Source: Aquimarina pacifica (GTDB lineage Bacteria > Bacteroidota > Bacteroidia > Flavobacteriales > Flavobacteriaceae). Taken from it: a DNA stretch of 64,000 nucleotides. The stretch is from assembly GCF_000520955.1 (NCBI RefSeq), contig NZ_JACC01000030.1, positions 17,874 through 81,873 of the forward strand, read 5' to 3'. Below the pieces are notes generated by a model. It worked only from the letters and a program-made list of their open reading frames with translations, made no database searches and had not been told where the DNA came from. This document shows, in pieces, positions 38,575 to 48,703 of this stretch (positions within the stretch are counted from its first letter, which is position 1; every line of letters starts with the position of its first letter). Position numbers and translations under genes: made by a program.

Positions 38575-38953
38575 GAGCAAATGGGGCGCTTAATTTAAAG
38601 TCAGGAATCATTACCTGAAATTTTCTTGTAGAAGTAAAATTAACCATATTGTAATGCCCTTTCATAGCTCCAAAAGGAGAACTCAGAAGACAGCCGCTGT
38701 TATAAACATGTGACTCTCCTGGCTTTAAGACGGGTTTTTTTCCGATTACACCTTCTCCTTCAACAATTTCGGTATTATTGAGAGCGTCCTTTATTTCCCA
38801 GAAACGCGAAGTAAGCTGCACAGAGTCTTTGCTTTGGTTCTCTATCGTAATACGATAACCAAAAGCAAAGTGCACCTTGTAGTTCTTATAGAACGTGCCT
38901 TCGAAGGTAGTGTCTACCGAAATCTTTATGCCGCTGGTGATTTGTTGAACCAT
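38567..38953 (-). CDS. apaG: ApaG domain protein
   Basis: A 128-residue single-domain protein of fibronectin III-like fold, the usual length for ApaG. Family motifs are FAFGYRITIENQS, QLTSRFWEIKDA, VVGxxP-type segment EGEGVIGKKPVLKPGE and the final FGAMKGHYNMV. In E. coli and Salmonella apaG is associated with cobalt/magnesium sensitivity, but the molecular function is not established. It converges with the preceding gene. Confidence 0.94.
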   Translation of the reverse strand: MVQQITSGIKISVDTTFEGTFYKNYKVHFAFGYRITIENQSKDSVQLTSRFWEIKDALNNTEIVEGEGVIGKKPVLKPGESHVYNSGCLLSSPFGAMKGHYNMVNFTSTRKFQVMIPDFKLSAPFALN

Positions 38954-39344
38954 AACTATGTGTAATAGCGTTTCTTAATTAAAAAAGTTCTACGCTAAAA
39001 TAATGGCTAAAATAATAAATATTTGATTTGATAACAGAAATTTAACAAGAGATTTGATTATTTGTTAATAATAAAACTTTATAAAATGCCGGGTTTTTTG
39101 ATAAGTTTCGGGGAAATATTTTATCAATATGCTCTATTTTGATTAAGCTTAAGTTGTGTTATATGTTTGATTTACTGTTGTTTTTGTTTATGAAATAACG
39201 TTTTTTTAAATAATTTTTTTGTCATTTTTTAAGATGTGTTTTTTTGTCAAACTTTATATAATTAATCAAGTAATTTATAAGTTATTAGCTGCTATAAAGT
39301 TATGAATGTTGTTTCTTTTTTATGTTCACGGGGAGTATGGGTAT
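38954..39344. other. AT-rich intergenic region before apaG
   Basis: About 390 bp with long T runs between apaG and the plug protein gene (both minus strand). It must hold the apaG promoter. I see no exact TAnnTTTG word, RNA gene or repeat, and no convincing terminator. Confidence 0.5.
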
Positions 39345-40595
39345 TTAATTGGTTATGTTTGATGTGTTTCCGACACCAATTCCTATAGCTCTGTCGTAGC
39401 GTCCGTTGGGATTTCTGTAATATGGGATTACAATGTACTCGTTTTCAGTTTCGTCAAAATTTCCGCTAATAAACCCAGGATCAATACTTCCGTCAGGTCG
39501 TAAAAGGATGAATTTGTAATTATAGAAACCTTGTTTAAACAACCTTTTATTTTCGAATATTTTCTTTTCCTTGTTATATTTTAATAAGGTAGTGTTGTCT
39601 AAGGTAAAGTTGTTGAAGTTTCCGTAAATATGTATTTCTCCTCCTTGTAAAGGTTCGTAACATTGAAGAGAAAAGTGCATCCAAACGTAGTCGGCTTCTA
39701 CAGAGCTGTCATCTGCATTTAGATTTCGTACAACAAATTTTCCATTAATATCTGGATTATAGGTGTATTGTCGATTTGCTCTTGTAATATTGGTGTAGAG
39801 GTAGTTGTGGTATATTTCGTTTAATTCAATATACCTTGTAGAAACATTTGAGGCTCTGATGTCTTTACTGTCAAATGACAAATACTCGTTTTCTGCCCAG
39901 AAAGCAGCTTCTTGATCGTATTTATAAATAAGGCTATTGCCTAGTGTGAACTGCGGAATTAAATTGGTGATAGCATCTTCGAGATTGTTGTTTTTTATGA
40001 CTAAAGTCTTGACTGTTCTTTTTGGGTTTCTTAAAATTTCGTTGGGAGAATTAATTTCAAACTGAATACATTGTTTGGTGTCAATAAATGCTAAGTTTCT
40101 TGATCTTTTGGTTGTGACTTGTACTGTGGTTACTGGTTCGTAAATGATGAATTTTTTGATAAAAACGACTTCATCATCATCATTGTATATCTCTATTATA
40201 TAGTTGCCACTCACTTTTAGTTTTCTTGTATCTTCATTTGGAATACTGAGCCTATAGTGGCTGTACATCTGTAATGTATTAAAAGAGTTTTCGTAATCGG
40301 TAATTCTAATTTCGTCAAAACCTTCCATGAATTCATTTTTATATAATGAGGAGGGGGTCCAGTCAAAATTATAATGACTTATTCTGTAATAATAATCCGC
40401 TTCATCTCCATTAATGTCGTCAAATGTAAGTTCAAAAGACTCTCCTAATTTAATAATGGGAGTGCCTGCTAAATCTGCATTTGTAACGAATTGAATTGTC
40501 TTGATGTGCTCTGCAGTTACTTGAGTAAAAGTATTTTGAGTGTATAAGCAAAAAAAGAGCGCAAAAAATAGATGTTTTAAAGATTTCGTTAGCAT
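39345..40595 (-). CDS. Type IX secretion system plug protein (DUF5103)
   Basis: A 416-residue secreted protein with a signal peptide (~1-25, ending NTFTQ) and an all-beta architecture. The N-terminal domain (IKTIQFVTNADLAGTPIIKLGESFELTFDD, YYYRISHYNFDWTPS) matches DUF5103. A member of this family in F. johnsoniae was found as the plug that closes the periplasmic side of the SprA translocon. The C-terminal region (~280-400) resembles an early-set/carbohydrate-binding-like beta domain (YGNFNNFTLDN). It is divergent from nqrA. Confidence 0.88.
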   Translation of the reverse strand: MLTKSLKHLFFALFFCLYTQNTFTQVTAEHIKTIQFVTNADLAGTPIIKLGESFELTFDDINGDEADYYYRISHYNFDWTPSSLYKNEFMEGFDEIRITDYENSFNTLQMYSHYRLSIPNEDTRKLKVSGNYIIEIYNDDDEVVFIKKFIIYEPVTTVQVTTKRSRNLAFIDTKQCIQFEINSPNEILRNPKRTVKTLVIKNNNLEDAITNLIPQFTLGNSLIYKYDQEAAFWAENEYLSFDSKDIRASNVSTRYIELNEIYHNYLYTNITRANRQYTYNPDINGKFVVRNLNADDSSVEADYVWMHFSLQCYEPLQGGEIHIYGNFNNFTLDNTTLLKYNKEKKIFENKRLFKQGFYNYKFILLRPDGSIDPGFISGNFDETENEYIVIPYYRNPNGRYDRAIGIGVGNTSNITN

Positions 40596-40741
40596 TGTTG
40601 TAAGAGTTGATAGGTGTAAATATAAACAAAATGCATGCCTAACTGGATATGATAATTTTTTTAGTCTTTAGTTATTTATTTAGAAACATTATAAATAAAA
40701 TCTTAACATAGAACCTGCTTTTACTTACGTGTTTTAATTAT

Positions 40742-40749
40742 TAAATTTG
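40742..40749 (+). promoter_or_regulatory. Promoter -7 element of the nqr operon (TAAATTTG)
   Basis: Exact TAnnTTTG match 36 nt before nqrA, with a TTTT -33 candidate at 40719-40722, 19 nt upstream. Confidence 0.72.
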
Positions 40750-40785
40750 CTCGATTTTTTTAGTTAATTAACATAGACTACAAAT

Positions 40786-42141
40786 ATGTCAAAAGACATT
40801 CGTATCAGAAAGGGTTTGGACATTAAACTTGTTGGCGAAGCAGAAAAGAACACTGTAGGAGCTACCAAAAGTAATGTTTACGCAATTAAGCCTGACGATT
40901 TCCATGGTGTAATCCCCAAAGTTATTGCTAAACAAGGGACAGAAGTAAAAGCCGGAGAACCAATTTTTCAATCTAAATCTAATGAAACAGTACTATTTCC
41001 TTCTCCTGTGAGTGGTGAAATAGTAGAGATAGTTCGTGGAGCGAAGAGAAAAATTTTGGCATTCAAAATTCTAGCAGATAAGGAACAGCAATATGCTGAT
41101 TTTGGAATAAAAGATGTAAACGCAATGAACGGAGATGAGGTTAAGACTCATCTGTTATCTTCTGGATGTTGGCCATTTATTAAGCAACGTCCTTATGATG
41201 TTATTGCAAACCCAGAAGTGGCTCCAAAGGCTATCTTTGTATCAGGGTATACAACCGCTCCTCTTGCAGCAGATAGTGATTATGTGCTGTCAGGAAAAGA
41301 AAACGAACTACAAGCGGCTGTTACTGCTTTGAGTAAGTTAACGTCAGGAGAAGTGCATGTTTCTGTAGGTAAAAATGGAGATTCTCCTCTTAAAGGGCTA
41401 AATAATGTAACCTTACATACTGTTTCTGGACCACATCCTGCAGGAAATGTAAGTGTGCAAATTTCTAAAGTAGATCCTATTAATAAGGGAGAAGTCGTTT
41501 GGGTGGTAAATCCACAGGATTTATTAATAATAGGAGAATTATTACTTACAGGTAAGTTCAATGCAGAAAGAACTGTTGCTTTGGTAGGTTCTTGTGTTAA
41601 AAAACCAAGATATTATACGACCAAAATAGGAGCCGAGGTTTCAACTATTGTCTACGATTCAGGAGTTACTGATGAAAGTAATATTAGAATCATTAGTGGT
41701 GATGTTTTGACTGGTGAGAATGTAAAACCAGATGGATATTTGGGGTATTATCATAATACGCTAAGTGTTATTCCTGAAGGAAATGATTATGAGCTATTTG
41801 GATGGAATAAGCCTATTTTTAATAAAATTTCTCCATCAAGAGCTCTAACATTTTCATGGTTGTTTCCGAATAAGAAATATGACCTTAACACCAATACGAA
41901 TGGAGAGCATAGAGCCTTTGTAGTAACTGGTAATTATGAAGGTGTTTTTCCTTTTGATATTTACCCATTGCAATTGCTTAAGGCATGTGCCGTAAACGAT
42001 CTTGATGCAATGGAGCAATTAGGGATGTATGAGATTGCTCCCGAAGATTTTGCGTTAACCGAATTTATATGTGTTTCTAAACAACCACATCAGCAAATGA
42101 TTAGAGAAGGTTTAGACTTAATGTTAAAAGAAATAGGATAG
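40786..42141 (+). CDS. nqrA: Na(+)-translocating NADH-quinone reductase subunit A
   Basis: First subunit of the sodium-pumping NADH:menaquinone reductase, a peripheral cytoplasmic subunit. The 451-residue protein begins with KDIRIRKGLDIKLVGEAE and has the biotinyl-like hairpin region VFPSPVSG-type (LFPSPVSGEIVEIVRGAKRK). Later motifs are GPHPAGNVSVQI and a typical C-terminus. It opens a six-gene operon with 1-60 bp gaps. Confidence 0.97.
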   Translation: MSKDIRIRKGLDIKLVGEAEKNTVGATKSNVYAIKPDDFHGVIPKVIAKQGTEVKAGEPIFQSKSNETVLFPSPVSGEIVEIVRGAKRKILAFKILADKEQQYADFGIKDVNAMNGDEVKTHLLSSGCWPFIKQRPYDVIANPEVAPKAIFVSGYTTAPLAADSDYVLSGKENELQAAVTALSKLTSGEVHVSVGKNGDSPLKGLNNVTLHTVSGPHPAGNVSVQISKVDPINKGEVVWVVNPQDLLIIGELLLTGKFNAERTVALVGSCVKKPRYYTTKIGAEVSTIVYDSGVTDESNIRIISGDVLTGENVKPDGYLGYYHNTLSVIPEGNDYELFGWNKPIFNKISPSRALTFSWLFPNKKYDLNTNTNGEHRAFVVTGNYEGVFPFDIYPLQLLKACAVNDLDAMEQLGMYEIAPEDFALTEFICVSKQPHQQMIREGLDLMLKEIG

Positions 42142-42145
42142 GGCT

Positions 42146-43390
42146 ATGGGATTAAAAGATAAATTACATAAACTTAAGCTTAAGTACCAAGGTAAAAAAA
42201 TGGCTCCGGCGTTTAATGCAATTCATACGTTTCTTTATTTACCTAATGAAACTACGCATTCTGGAGGACATATTAGAGGAGCAGATGATCTAAAGCGTAC
42301 AATGAACACGGTGATTATGTCACTAATACCATGTCTGATTTTTGGAATGTTTAATGCAGGATATCAGCACTATTTAGCGTTAGGAGAAATAGAAGCAGTG
42401 TCAAATGGCTTTTTTAGCTCAGAATTTTGGTCATGGGATAATCTCGTGATTGGTCTTTGGCAAGTACTTCCGCTAGTTGTTGTGTCTTATGGAGTAGGAT
42501 TAGCAGTAGAATTTGTTTTTGCTGTAATAAAAGGTCACGAAGTAGAAGAGGGATATTTGGTAACAGGGATGTTAGTGCCTTTGATTGTTCCTGTAGATAC
42601 ACCTTTATGGATGTTGGCAGTAGCCGTTATATTCGGTGTTGTTATAGGAAAAGAAGTTTTTGGTGGTACAGGAATGAATATTCTAAACCCAGCATTAACA
42701 ATAAGAGCATTTTTATTCTTTGCATATCCAACATGGATGTCTGGAGATAAAGTTTGGGTTCATGGTGCTGTAGAAAGAGCTGGTGAGATTGCTAACGGAG
42801 CTAAATTAGATGCGATGTCAGGAGAAACCATTCTGGGAGGACTCGCACAAGGAAAGAATATTGTAGGTAGCCAAGATGCTACATACTCAATAGCTGATGC
42901 TTTCTTAGGATTTATTCCGGGGTCAGTAGGTGAAACTTCTGCCTTACTAATTTTGTTAGGAGGTTTGTTTCTTGTTTTTACAAAAATCGGAAGTTGGAGG
43001 ATTATGTTAAGTGCCGTATTAGGGACTTTGATTATGGGACTAATTTTTAACGGAGTAACTAGTGCAGGATGGATCACAGAATCTAGTAAGTTTTATGGAT
43101 TGATGAATCTAGAGTTTTGGAAGCATCTAATCGTTGGTGGTATAGCGTTCGGAATCGTCTTTATGGCAACAGATCCCGTAACCGCTTCGCAGACCAATAA
43201 AGGAAAATGGATATATGGATTCTTAATAGGGTTTATTTCTATATTGATTCGAGTATTTAACCCAGCATATCCCGAAGGAGTATTTTTGGCAATTTTGTTA
43301 ATGAATGTGTTTGCTCCAACCATTGATCATTATGTGGTTCAAGGAAATATCAAGAAAAGAATGAAACGTTTAAAACTTAAAACGGCGTAG
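42146..43390 (+). CDS. nqrB: Na(+)-translocating NADH-quinone reductase subunit B
   Basis: A 414-residue membrane subunit with about ten helices, part of the sodium channel. In Vibrio cholerae FMN is bound covalently to Thr-236 in an SGAT-type motif. The corresponding place here reads SGET (225-228), with T228 as the expected attachment site. Other conserved stretches are GKEVFGGTGMNILNPAL and FMATDPVTASQTNKGKW. Length equals the Vibrio protein to within a residue or two. Confidence 0.97.
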   Translation: MGLKDKLHKLKLKYQGKKMAPAFNAIHTFLYLPNETTHSGGHIRGADDLKRTMNTVIMSLIPCLIFGMFNAGYQHYLALGEIEAVSNGFFSSEFWSWDNLVIGLWQVLPLVVVSYGVGLAVEFVFAVIKGHEVEEGYLVTGMLVPLIVPVDTPLWMLAVAVIFGVVIGKEVFGGTGMNILNPALTIRAFLFFAYPTWMSGDKVWVHGAVERAGEIANGAKLDAMSGETILGGLAQGKNIVGSQDATYSIADAFLGFIPGSVGETSALLILLGGLFLVFTKIGSWRIMLSAVLGTLIMGLIFNGVTSAGWITESSKFYGLMNLEFWKHLIVGGIAFGIVFMATDPVTASQTNKGKWIYGFLIGFISILIRVFNPAYPEGVFLAILLMNVFAPTIDHYVVQGNIKKRMKRLKLKTA

Positions 43391-43393
43391 ATC

Positions 43394-44149
43394 ATGGCAA
43401 TTAATACAGATAAAAATTCGTATACAATTATATTTGCCATAGCAATGGTAGTTGTGGTAGGTTCTCTATTGGCATTTACAGCCTCTTCATTAAAGGAAAG
43501 GATTTCTGAAAATAAAAGAACAGAGAAACAACAAAATATTTTATTTGCAATGGGTGTTGCGGATAAAGAAGATCCTAATGAATTTGTTCCTGCAGAACAA
43601 GCAGAAGAATTATTCAAAAAGTATGTTGGAGATAAGCAATTTATTGTTACCGGAAGTTCAGCAAAGAAAACAGGTGATGCCTTTGATATAGAGGTTAAGA
43701 AAGAAAATGATAAGGTAAAAGCAGATGCTAATTATCAAAGAAAGATGCCTTTGTTTATTGGAGAAAAAGATGGAGAAGAATATTATATAGTGCCCGTAAG
43801 AGGAAATGGACTTTGGGATGCTATTTGGGGGTATGTATCGTTAGATAAAGAATTCAAAACCGTAAAAGGAGCATTCTTTGATCATAAGGGAGAAACTCCA
43901 GGTTTAGGAGCCAATATAAAAGAAGCATATTTTAGAGATGATTTCATAGGGGAGCATATTGTTGATGCTGCTGGAAATTATAAAGGAATTACAGTAAAGA
44001 AAGGTAATGCCGATCCTAAAAATGTAAGAAAAGATGATAATGCTGTTGATGCAATGGCTGGGGCGACAATTACTGGTGACGGAGTTACTGTAATGGTCAA
44101 AAAAGGAATGAAGATGTATCAAGCTTATTTTGAAACTTTAAAAAAATAA
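43394..44149 (+). CDS. nqrC: Na(+)-translocating NADH-quinone reductase subunit C
   Basis: A 251-residue subunit with one N-terminal membrane helix (~10-32) and a periplasmic FMN-binding domain. The covalent FMN site is T225 in DAMAGATITGDGV, the same number as in Vibrio. GETPGLGAN (~167-174) is a second family motif. FMN is attached by ApbE, encoded at 49088. Confidence 0.97.
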   Translation: MAINTDKNSYTIIFAIAMVVVVGSLLAFTASSLKERISENKRTEKQQNILFAMGVADKEDPNEFVPAEQAEELFKKYVGDKQFIVTGSSAKKTGDAFDIEVKKENDKVKADANYQRKMPLFIGEKDGEEYYIVPVRGNGLWDAIWGYVSLDKEFKTVKGAFFDHKGETPGLGANIKEAYFRDDFIGEHIVDAAGNYKGITVKKGNADPKNVRKDDNAVDAMAGATITGDGVTVMVKKGMKMYQAYFETLKK

Positions 44150-44152
44150 CAA

Positions 44153-44848
44153 ATGGCTGAAGTAACAACAGAAGAAAAAGTTAAAGTAAAAGAGCCTAAA
44201 GAGCCTTTGTTTTCTAAGAAAAACAGAAAACTATTATCTGATCCGTTGGCTGATAATAACCCAATAACCATTCAGGTACTAGGAATTTGTTCTGCATTAG
44301 CAATTACTGCCCAATTGAAACCTTCAATTGTTATGGCAATTTCGGTAATCTTTGTACTAGGAATTGGTAACGTAGTGATTTCTTTAATGAGAAATATTAT
44401 TCCTTCAAAAATTAGAATTATCGTACAGTTAGTAGTTGTTGCTGCTTTGGTAATTGTAGTTGATCAAGTGTTGAAAGCCTTTGCATATACCTTGAGTAAA
44501 GAACTTTCTGTATTTATAGGATTGATTATTACCAATTGTATTATCATGGGACGATTTGAAGCATTCGCATTAGGAAATGGTCCATGGAAATCATTTTTAG
44601 ACGGAATAGGAAACGCTGCAGGATACGGAGTATTACTAATTATTGTAGCATTTTTTAGAGAGTTATTAGGTTCAGGTACACTATTTGGAATCAAAGTTTT
44701 AGGAGATCCAATAGAAAAAACCGGCTTATACGCTCTAGGATATGAAAACAATGGATTTATGGTACTTGCACCGATGGCGTTGATTACTGTTGGTGTTATC
44801 ATTTGGATCCAGAGAAGTAAAAACAAGGCATTAATAGAAGATCATTAG
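44153..44848 (+). CDS. nqrD: Na(+)-translocating NADH-quinone reductase subunit D
   Basis: A 231-residue membrane subunit with six helices, related to RnfE. Core motifs are [16 protein letters not shown] and the Cys-containing half-helix [13 protein letters not shown], which holds a membrane iron site shared with NqrE. The N-terminus carries an extra ~20-residue charged segment ([17 protein letters not shown]) compared with the Vibrio protein (210 residues). Confidence 0.96.
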   Translation: MAEVTTEEKVKVKEPKEPLFSKKNRKLLSDPLADNNPITIQVLGICSALAITAQLKPSIVMAISVIFVLGIGNVVISLMRNIIPSKIRIIVQLVVVAALVIVVDQVLKAFAYTLSKELSVFIGLIITNCIIMGRFEAFALGNGPWKSFLDGIGNAAGYGVLLIIVAFFRELLGSGTLFGIKVLGDPIEKTGLYALGYENNGFMVLAPMALITVGVIIWIQRSKNKALIEDH

Positions 44849-44906
44849 ATAGATTCACAGTTATAATAGAGCTTTTTGTAGTTCATTAAAACTAAAAAGG
44901 AATAAA

Positions 44907-45626
44907 ATGGAATATTTAGAATTATTTTTAAAATCAATCTTCATCGATAATATGGTATTCGCGTTCTTTTTGGGAATGTGTTCATACTTAGCCGTATCCA
45001 AAAAAGTTTCTACAGCTGTAGGGTTAGGAGCTGCGGTGATATTTGTACTCGCAATAACAGTACCTTTAAATTTTTTATTGGATAAATATATTTTAAGAGA
45101 TGGAGCTTTAACTTGGTTAGGTGAAGAGTATAAGGATTATGACTTGAGTTTTCTAACCTTTATTTTGTTTATTGCTACCATTGCAACCATGGTACAATTA
45201 GTAGAAATAGTAGTAGAGAAATTCTCTCCCTCATTATATAATTCATTAGGTATATTTTTACCATTAATAGCAGTGAATTGTGCCATTTTGGGAGGCTCTT
45301 TATTTATGCAACAAAAAGAATTTTCTAATATTTCTCAAGCTGCAGTTTATGGAATTGGATCAGGAATAGGATGGTTTCTAGCAATATTGGCAATAGCTGC
45401 TATACGCGAGAAGATTAGATATTCTAATGTTCCGGCACCTTTAAGAGGATTAGGAATTACATTCATTCTGACAGGATTAATGGCAATAGGTTTTATGAGT
45501 TTTGGTGGAATGCTAACAGGTGGTGAAGAGGAAGAGAAAAAAGAGTCAGGAGCTGCTCAGATAGAACAACAGGAGGAAACTGAAAAAGAAATAGCCCAAA
45601 ATACTAACACTACAATACTTAAGTAA
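44907..45626 (+). CDS. nqrE: Na(+)-translocating NADH-quinone reductase subunit E
   Basis: A 239-residue membrane subunit with six helices, related to RnfA. It shows [21 protein letters not shown], which holds the first conserved Cys, and [13 protein letters not shown], which holds the second. It is about 40 residues longer than the Vibrio subunit (198). The extra length includes a loop near 65-85 and a Glu-rich C-terminal tail ([20 protein letters not shown]). A purine run AAAAAGGA precedes the start. Confidence 0.96.
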   Translation: MEYLELFLKSIFIDNMVFAFFLGMCSYLAVSKKVSTAVGLGAAVIFVLAITVPLNFLLDKYILRDGALTWLGEEYKDYDLSFLTFILFIATIATMVQLVEIVVEKFSPSLYNSLGIFLPLIAVNCAILGGSLFMQQKEFSNISQAAVYGIGSGIGWFLAILAIAAIREKIRYSNVPAPLRGLGITFILTGLMAIGFMSFGGMLTGGEEEEKKESGAAQIEQQEETEKEIAQNTNTTILK

Positions 45627-45627
45627 T

Positions 45628-46938
45628 ATGATATTTTTAGAAGCATCTACCGGAGGGACAATAGCTTTAACGATAATTTTGTTTATGGCGTTAGTTCTTG
45701 TTTTGGTAGGAATTTTATTATTCGCCAAAGATAAATTACTGCCTTCTGGACCAGTAAAAATTAAAATTAATGGTGAAAAGGAAATCGAAGTAGCATCTGG
45801 TGGTACGTTGCTATCAACATTAGGAGCACAAAAAATATTTTTGCCTTCTGCTTGCGGAGGAGGAGGAACTTGTATTCAATGTGAGTGTCATGTATTAGAA
45901 GGAGGAGGAGAAGCATTACCTACAGAGACGCCTCATTTCTCTCGTAAAGAGTTAAAGCATGGAGCACGTCTTGCTTGTCAAGTTAAGGTGAAACAAGATA
46001 TGAACATTCAGATTCCCGAAGAAGTATTCGGAATCAAAAAATGGGAAGCAGAAGTAGTGCGTAACTATAATGTGGCTTCTTTTATTAAAGAATTTGTAGT
46101 TCGTATTCCTGAGGATATGGGATATAAAGCTGGAGGATATATTCAAATTGAGATTCCTTCTTGTGAGATAAAGTATTCTGATATTGATATTACAGCGCAT
46201 CCAGAAGAGCACGAAACTCCTGATAAGTTCAAACAAGAATGGGATAAATTTGGATTATGGCCATTAGTGATGAAGAATACAGAAACAGTAGAGCGTGCAT
46301 ATTCTATGGCTTCTTATCCTGCAGAAGGTAGAGAAATAATGCTTAATGTACGTATTGCAACACCACCATGGGATAGATCTAAAAACGGATGGATGGATGT
46401 AAATCCAGGTGTGGCATCTTCTTATATTTTTGCCCAAAAGCCAGGTGATAAGGTTACAATCTCAGGTCCTTACGGAGAATTCTTTATTAATGAATCGGAT
46501 TCAGAAATGTTGTATGTAGGAGGAGGAGCAGGAATGGCACCAATGCGTTCGCATTTATATCATCTATTCAAAACATTAGAAACAGGACGTAAAGTGACAT
46601 ATTGGTATGGTGGACGTTCAAAAAGAGAATTATTCTATCTAGATCACTTCTATGATTTAGAAAAGAAGTTTTCAAATTTTAAATTCTACTTAGCACTTTC
46701 TGAACCATTAGAAGAAGATAACTGGAAAGTAAAAGAAAATCTTGATGCCGAAGGAGATGGTTTTGTAGGGTTTGTGCATAATTGTGTTATTGATAATTAC
46801 CTGAGCAAACATGAATCGCCAGAAGATATAGAATTGTATTTCTGTGGACCGCCATTAATGAATAAGGCAGTTCAGAAAATGGGAGAAGATTTTGGAATCC
46901 CAGATGAGCATATACGATTTGATGATTTTGGAGGATAA
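45628..46938 (+). CDS. nqrF: Na(+)-translocating NADH-quinone reductase subunit F
   Basis: A 436-residue NADH-oxidising subunit. One N-terminal helix (~11-33) is followed by a ferredoxin domain with the 2Fe-2S ligands C76, C82, C85 and C117, spaced exactly as in Vibrio. Next come an FAD domain (RAYSMASYPAEG, ~225-236) and an NADH domain (YVGGGAGMAPMRSHL, YFCGPPLMN). The start is directly after the nqrE stop. Electrons pass from NADH through FAD and 2Fe-2S to the other subunits. Confidence 0.97.
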   Translation: MIFLEASTGGTIALTIILFMALVLVLVGILLFAKDKLLPSGPVKIKINGEKEIEVASGGTLLSTLGAQKIFLPSACGGGGTCIQCECHVLEGGGEALPTETPHFSRKELKHGARLACQVKVKQDMNIQIPEEVFGIKKWEAEVVRNYNVASFIKEFVVRIPEDMGYKAGGYIQIEIPSCEIKYSDIDITAHPEEHETPDKFKQEWDKFGLWPLVMKNTETVERAYSMASYPAEGREIMLNVRIATPPWDRSKNGWMDVNPGVASSYIFAQKPGDKVTISGPYGEFFINESDSEMLYVGGGAGMAPMRSHLYHLFKTLETGRKVTYWYGGRSKRELFYLDHFYDLEKKFSNFKFYLALSEPLEEDNWKVKENLDAEGDGFVGFVHNCVIDNYLSKHESPEDIELYFCGPPLMNKAVQKMGEDFGIPDEHIRFDDFGG

Positions 46939-46998
46939 TTCTTATGCTAAAATGATTAAATAAGGTATTAAAACTGTGTAGCAGTTTCTCAAAATAAT

Positions 46999-47033
46999 AA
47001 AAACCGATACAACAATTTGTGTATCGGTTTTTT
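46999..47033 (+). terminator. Intrinsic terminator of the nqr operon
   Basis: AAAACCGATAC (to 47010) pairs with GTATCGGTTTT (from 47021) and ends in a run of T, about 60 bp after nqrF. Confidence 0.9.
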
Positions 47034-47171
47034 GTGTTTACTATATTTATTCATTCTGAAAATGATACTTATTATACCAGTTATGTTTTGAATTTACTAC
47101 AAAAGAAAAATGGTGTTTTGTTATGGTAAATTTAAAGTATAAATGGTACTAGAATTAAACTATTGAATGAT

Positions 47172-47606
47172 CTACGGATCACGTCTATTACTATATAGAT
47201 AGATGTCTTTTTTAATTGTTGTAAAGTAATTATTATTTTTTCTTTTTGCTAACTTAGAAAAGTCATGACAAAAGTGAGTCCACTCATTTTGAGTACCCGT
47301 TTTGTTGTGAACAATTTTTAGTGGCACGTCCTGAACTCTTTTTTTAGGTACTATAAAACGATTTTTTATTGATAAAATATGAGCATTTTTATTGTTTTTA
47401 GTTGAGTTCATATTTATTCTACTATCTGTAGTGAAATACCCTGTACTTGCATCCTCTAATCGCTTAAGGTTTGAAATTCGATTTGAGAAATTTGAACTGT
47501 TAACTGATTTTTTATTTTTTTTAACCTTAGGTAAATACATCTTTTTATAAGAATAAAAGATGGGGAACTTTGAAAGTGTTTCAAAAAGAAAAATTGATTT
47601 TTTCAT
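47172..47606 (-). CDS. Hypothetical basic protein, 144 residues
   Basis: I recognise no family. The predicted protein is very rich in Lys, Asn, Ser and Arg, has no membrane segment and at most a short hydrophobic start (KKSIFLFETLSKF). It stands alone between nqrF and the DUF4846 gene. The ATG at 47606 is in a plausible context, but the Lys/Asn-rich composition could also arise by chance in AT-rich DNA, so it may not be expressed. Confidence 0.42.
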   Translation of the reverse strand: MKKSIFLFETLSKFPIFYSYKKMYLPKVKKNKKSVNSSNFSNRISNLKRLEDASTGYFTTDSRINMNSTKNNKNAHILSIKNRFIVPKKRVQDVPLKIVHNKTGTQNEWTHFCHDFSKLAKRKNNNYFTTIKKDIYLYSNRRDP

Positions 47607-47789
47607 TGTTTTTGTTTTAAAATATTATTACTTAATTATGATTTATCTTAAAGACTATTCATTAAATCTTTGTGTTTACTAAGTTTTTGTTAAATATTTT
47701 TTATTTTACGCCTGTCTTTAAAAAAAAGAGCGTTTTTTCTGATTAAAACAGAAAACAAAATTTTGAGTGTTAACGTGTTATAAGAGTAA

Positions 47790-48674
47790 ATGGGATTGAA
47801 GAAATATATATTGATATTGTTGGGTTTGTTACTTGTTGTTTTATGTGTTCAACAAACAACCAAAGGAAAAATAGTAGCCAATCATGTAAAAGGTGCAATT
47901 GTTAATGCAGTGGTGACACCTAATTATATAAATAAAGGTGGTGATTCTATATCGACAAGAGTGATAGTTCCAGAGGGATATACTAGGGTCAACTATGATA
48001 GCGGATCGTTTCAGTCATATTTGCGGCACTATAGAGTTAAACCATATGGTAGCCAAATTATTAATTACGATGATACTGAATATTTTGCTCAGAATTGGCA
48101 CGATGCCATTTTAGAAGTACCAGTGCCTTCTAACGGATTACAACAATGTGCAGATGCATTAATGAGGATCAGATCCGAATACTTATGGGATAAGAACAGA
48201 AAGGATGAGATAGGATTTAACTTTACATCTGGGCATTATTGCTCATGGGCAATGTATGCAAAGGGCTTTCGCCCTAAGATAAAAGGTAATAAAGTAAGTT
48301 TTCATAAAACGGCATCACCCAACAATTCGAAATCTAATTTTTATAAATACCTTAATCTAATCTATATGTATGCAGGAACACTTTCTATGTACACAGAACT
48401 TCCTAAAATAAAAATAGAAAAAATTACTATTGGTGATATGTTGGTGAAACCTGGTTCTCCGGGCCATATAGAGATTGTTGTAGATGAGATTGTTAATGAG
48501 AATGGCGATAAATTATTCTTATTAGCTCAAGGAAATACACCAGCTCAGAGTGTATGCTTGCTTAAGAATCATGAAGAAATCGGAATATCCCCATGGTACA
48601 GATTTAATAAAAATGACCCCGTCTACACGCCAAGTTACTATTTTGATGAAGCCTTGTTTATACGGTTTAAATAA
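47790..48674 (+). CDS. DUF4846 domain protein
   Basis: A 294-residue protein with an N-terminal signal or anchor segment (~5-22) and a DUF4846 domain. Family marks are VPEGYTRV, SFQSYLRHYRVKPYGS, LQQCADALMRIRSEYLW, FNFTSGHY and VKPGSPGHIEIVVDE. The last segments (GHYCSWAMYAKG, GSPGHIEIVVDE, LLAQGNTPAQS) suggest a Cys-His-type hydrolase fold, which is inference. Family function is unknown. It precedes a small gene and apbE. Confidence 0.85.
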   Translation: MGLKKYILILLGLLLVVLCVQQTTKGKIVANHVKGAIVNAVVTPNYINKGGDSISTRVIVPEGYTRVNYDSGSFQSYLRHYRVKPYGSQIINYDDTEYFAQNWHDAILEVPVPSNGLQQCADALMRIRSEYLWDKNRKDEIGFNFTSGHYCSWAMYAKGFRPKIKGNKVSFHKTASPNNSKSNFYKYLNLIYMYAGTLSMYTELPKIKIEKITIGDMLVKPGSPGHIEIVVDEIVNENGDKLFLLAQGNTPAQSVCLLKNHEEIGISPWYRFNKNDPVYTPSYYFDEALFIRFK

Positions 48675-48689
48675 TTTGTAATTTGATTG

Positions 48690-48697
48690 TATCTTTG
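48690..48697 (+). promoter_or_regulatory. Promoter -7 element just before the gene at 48704 (TATCTTTG)
   Basis: Exact TAnnTTTG match ending 6 nt before the ATG at 48704. Transcription would begin at or next to the start codon. Confidence 0.65.
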
Positions 48698-48703
48698 ACG
48701 GCT

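Noticed and set aside
42457..43617. Overlapping frames within nqrB and nqrC
   Set aside because: Cys/Ser- or Ile/Asn-rich readings of well-supported nqr genes in other frames.
48683..48703. Longer form of the small gene at 48704 from a TTG
   Set aside because: That segment contains the promoter -7 word and adds residues with no family support.
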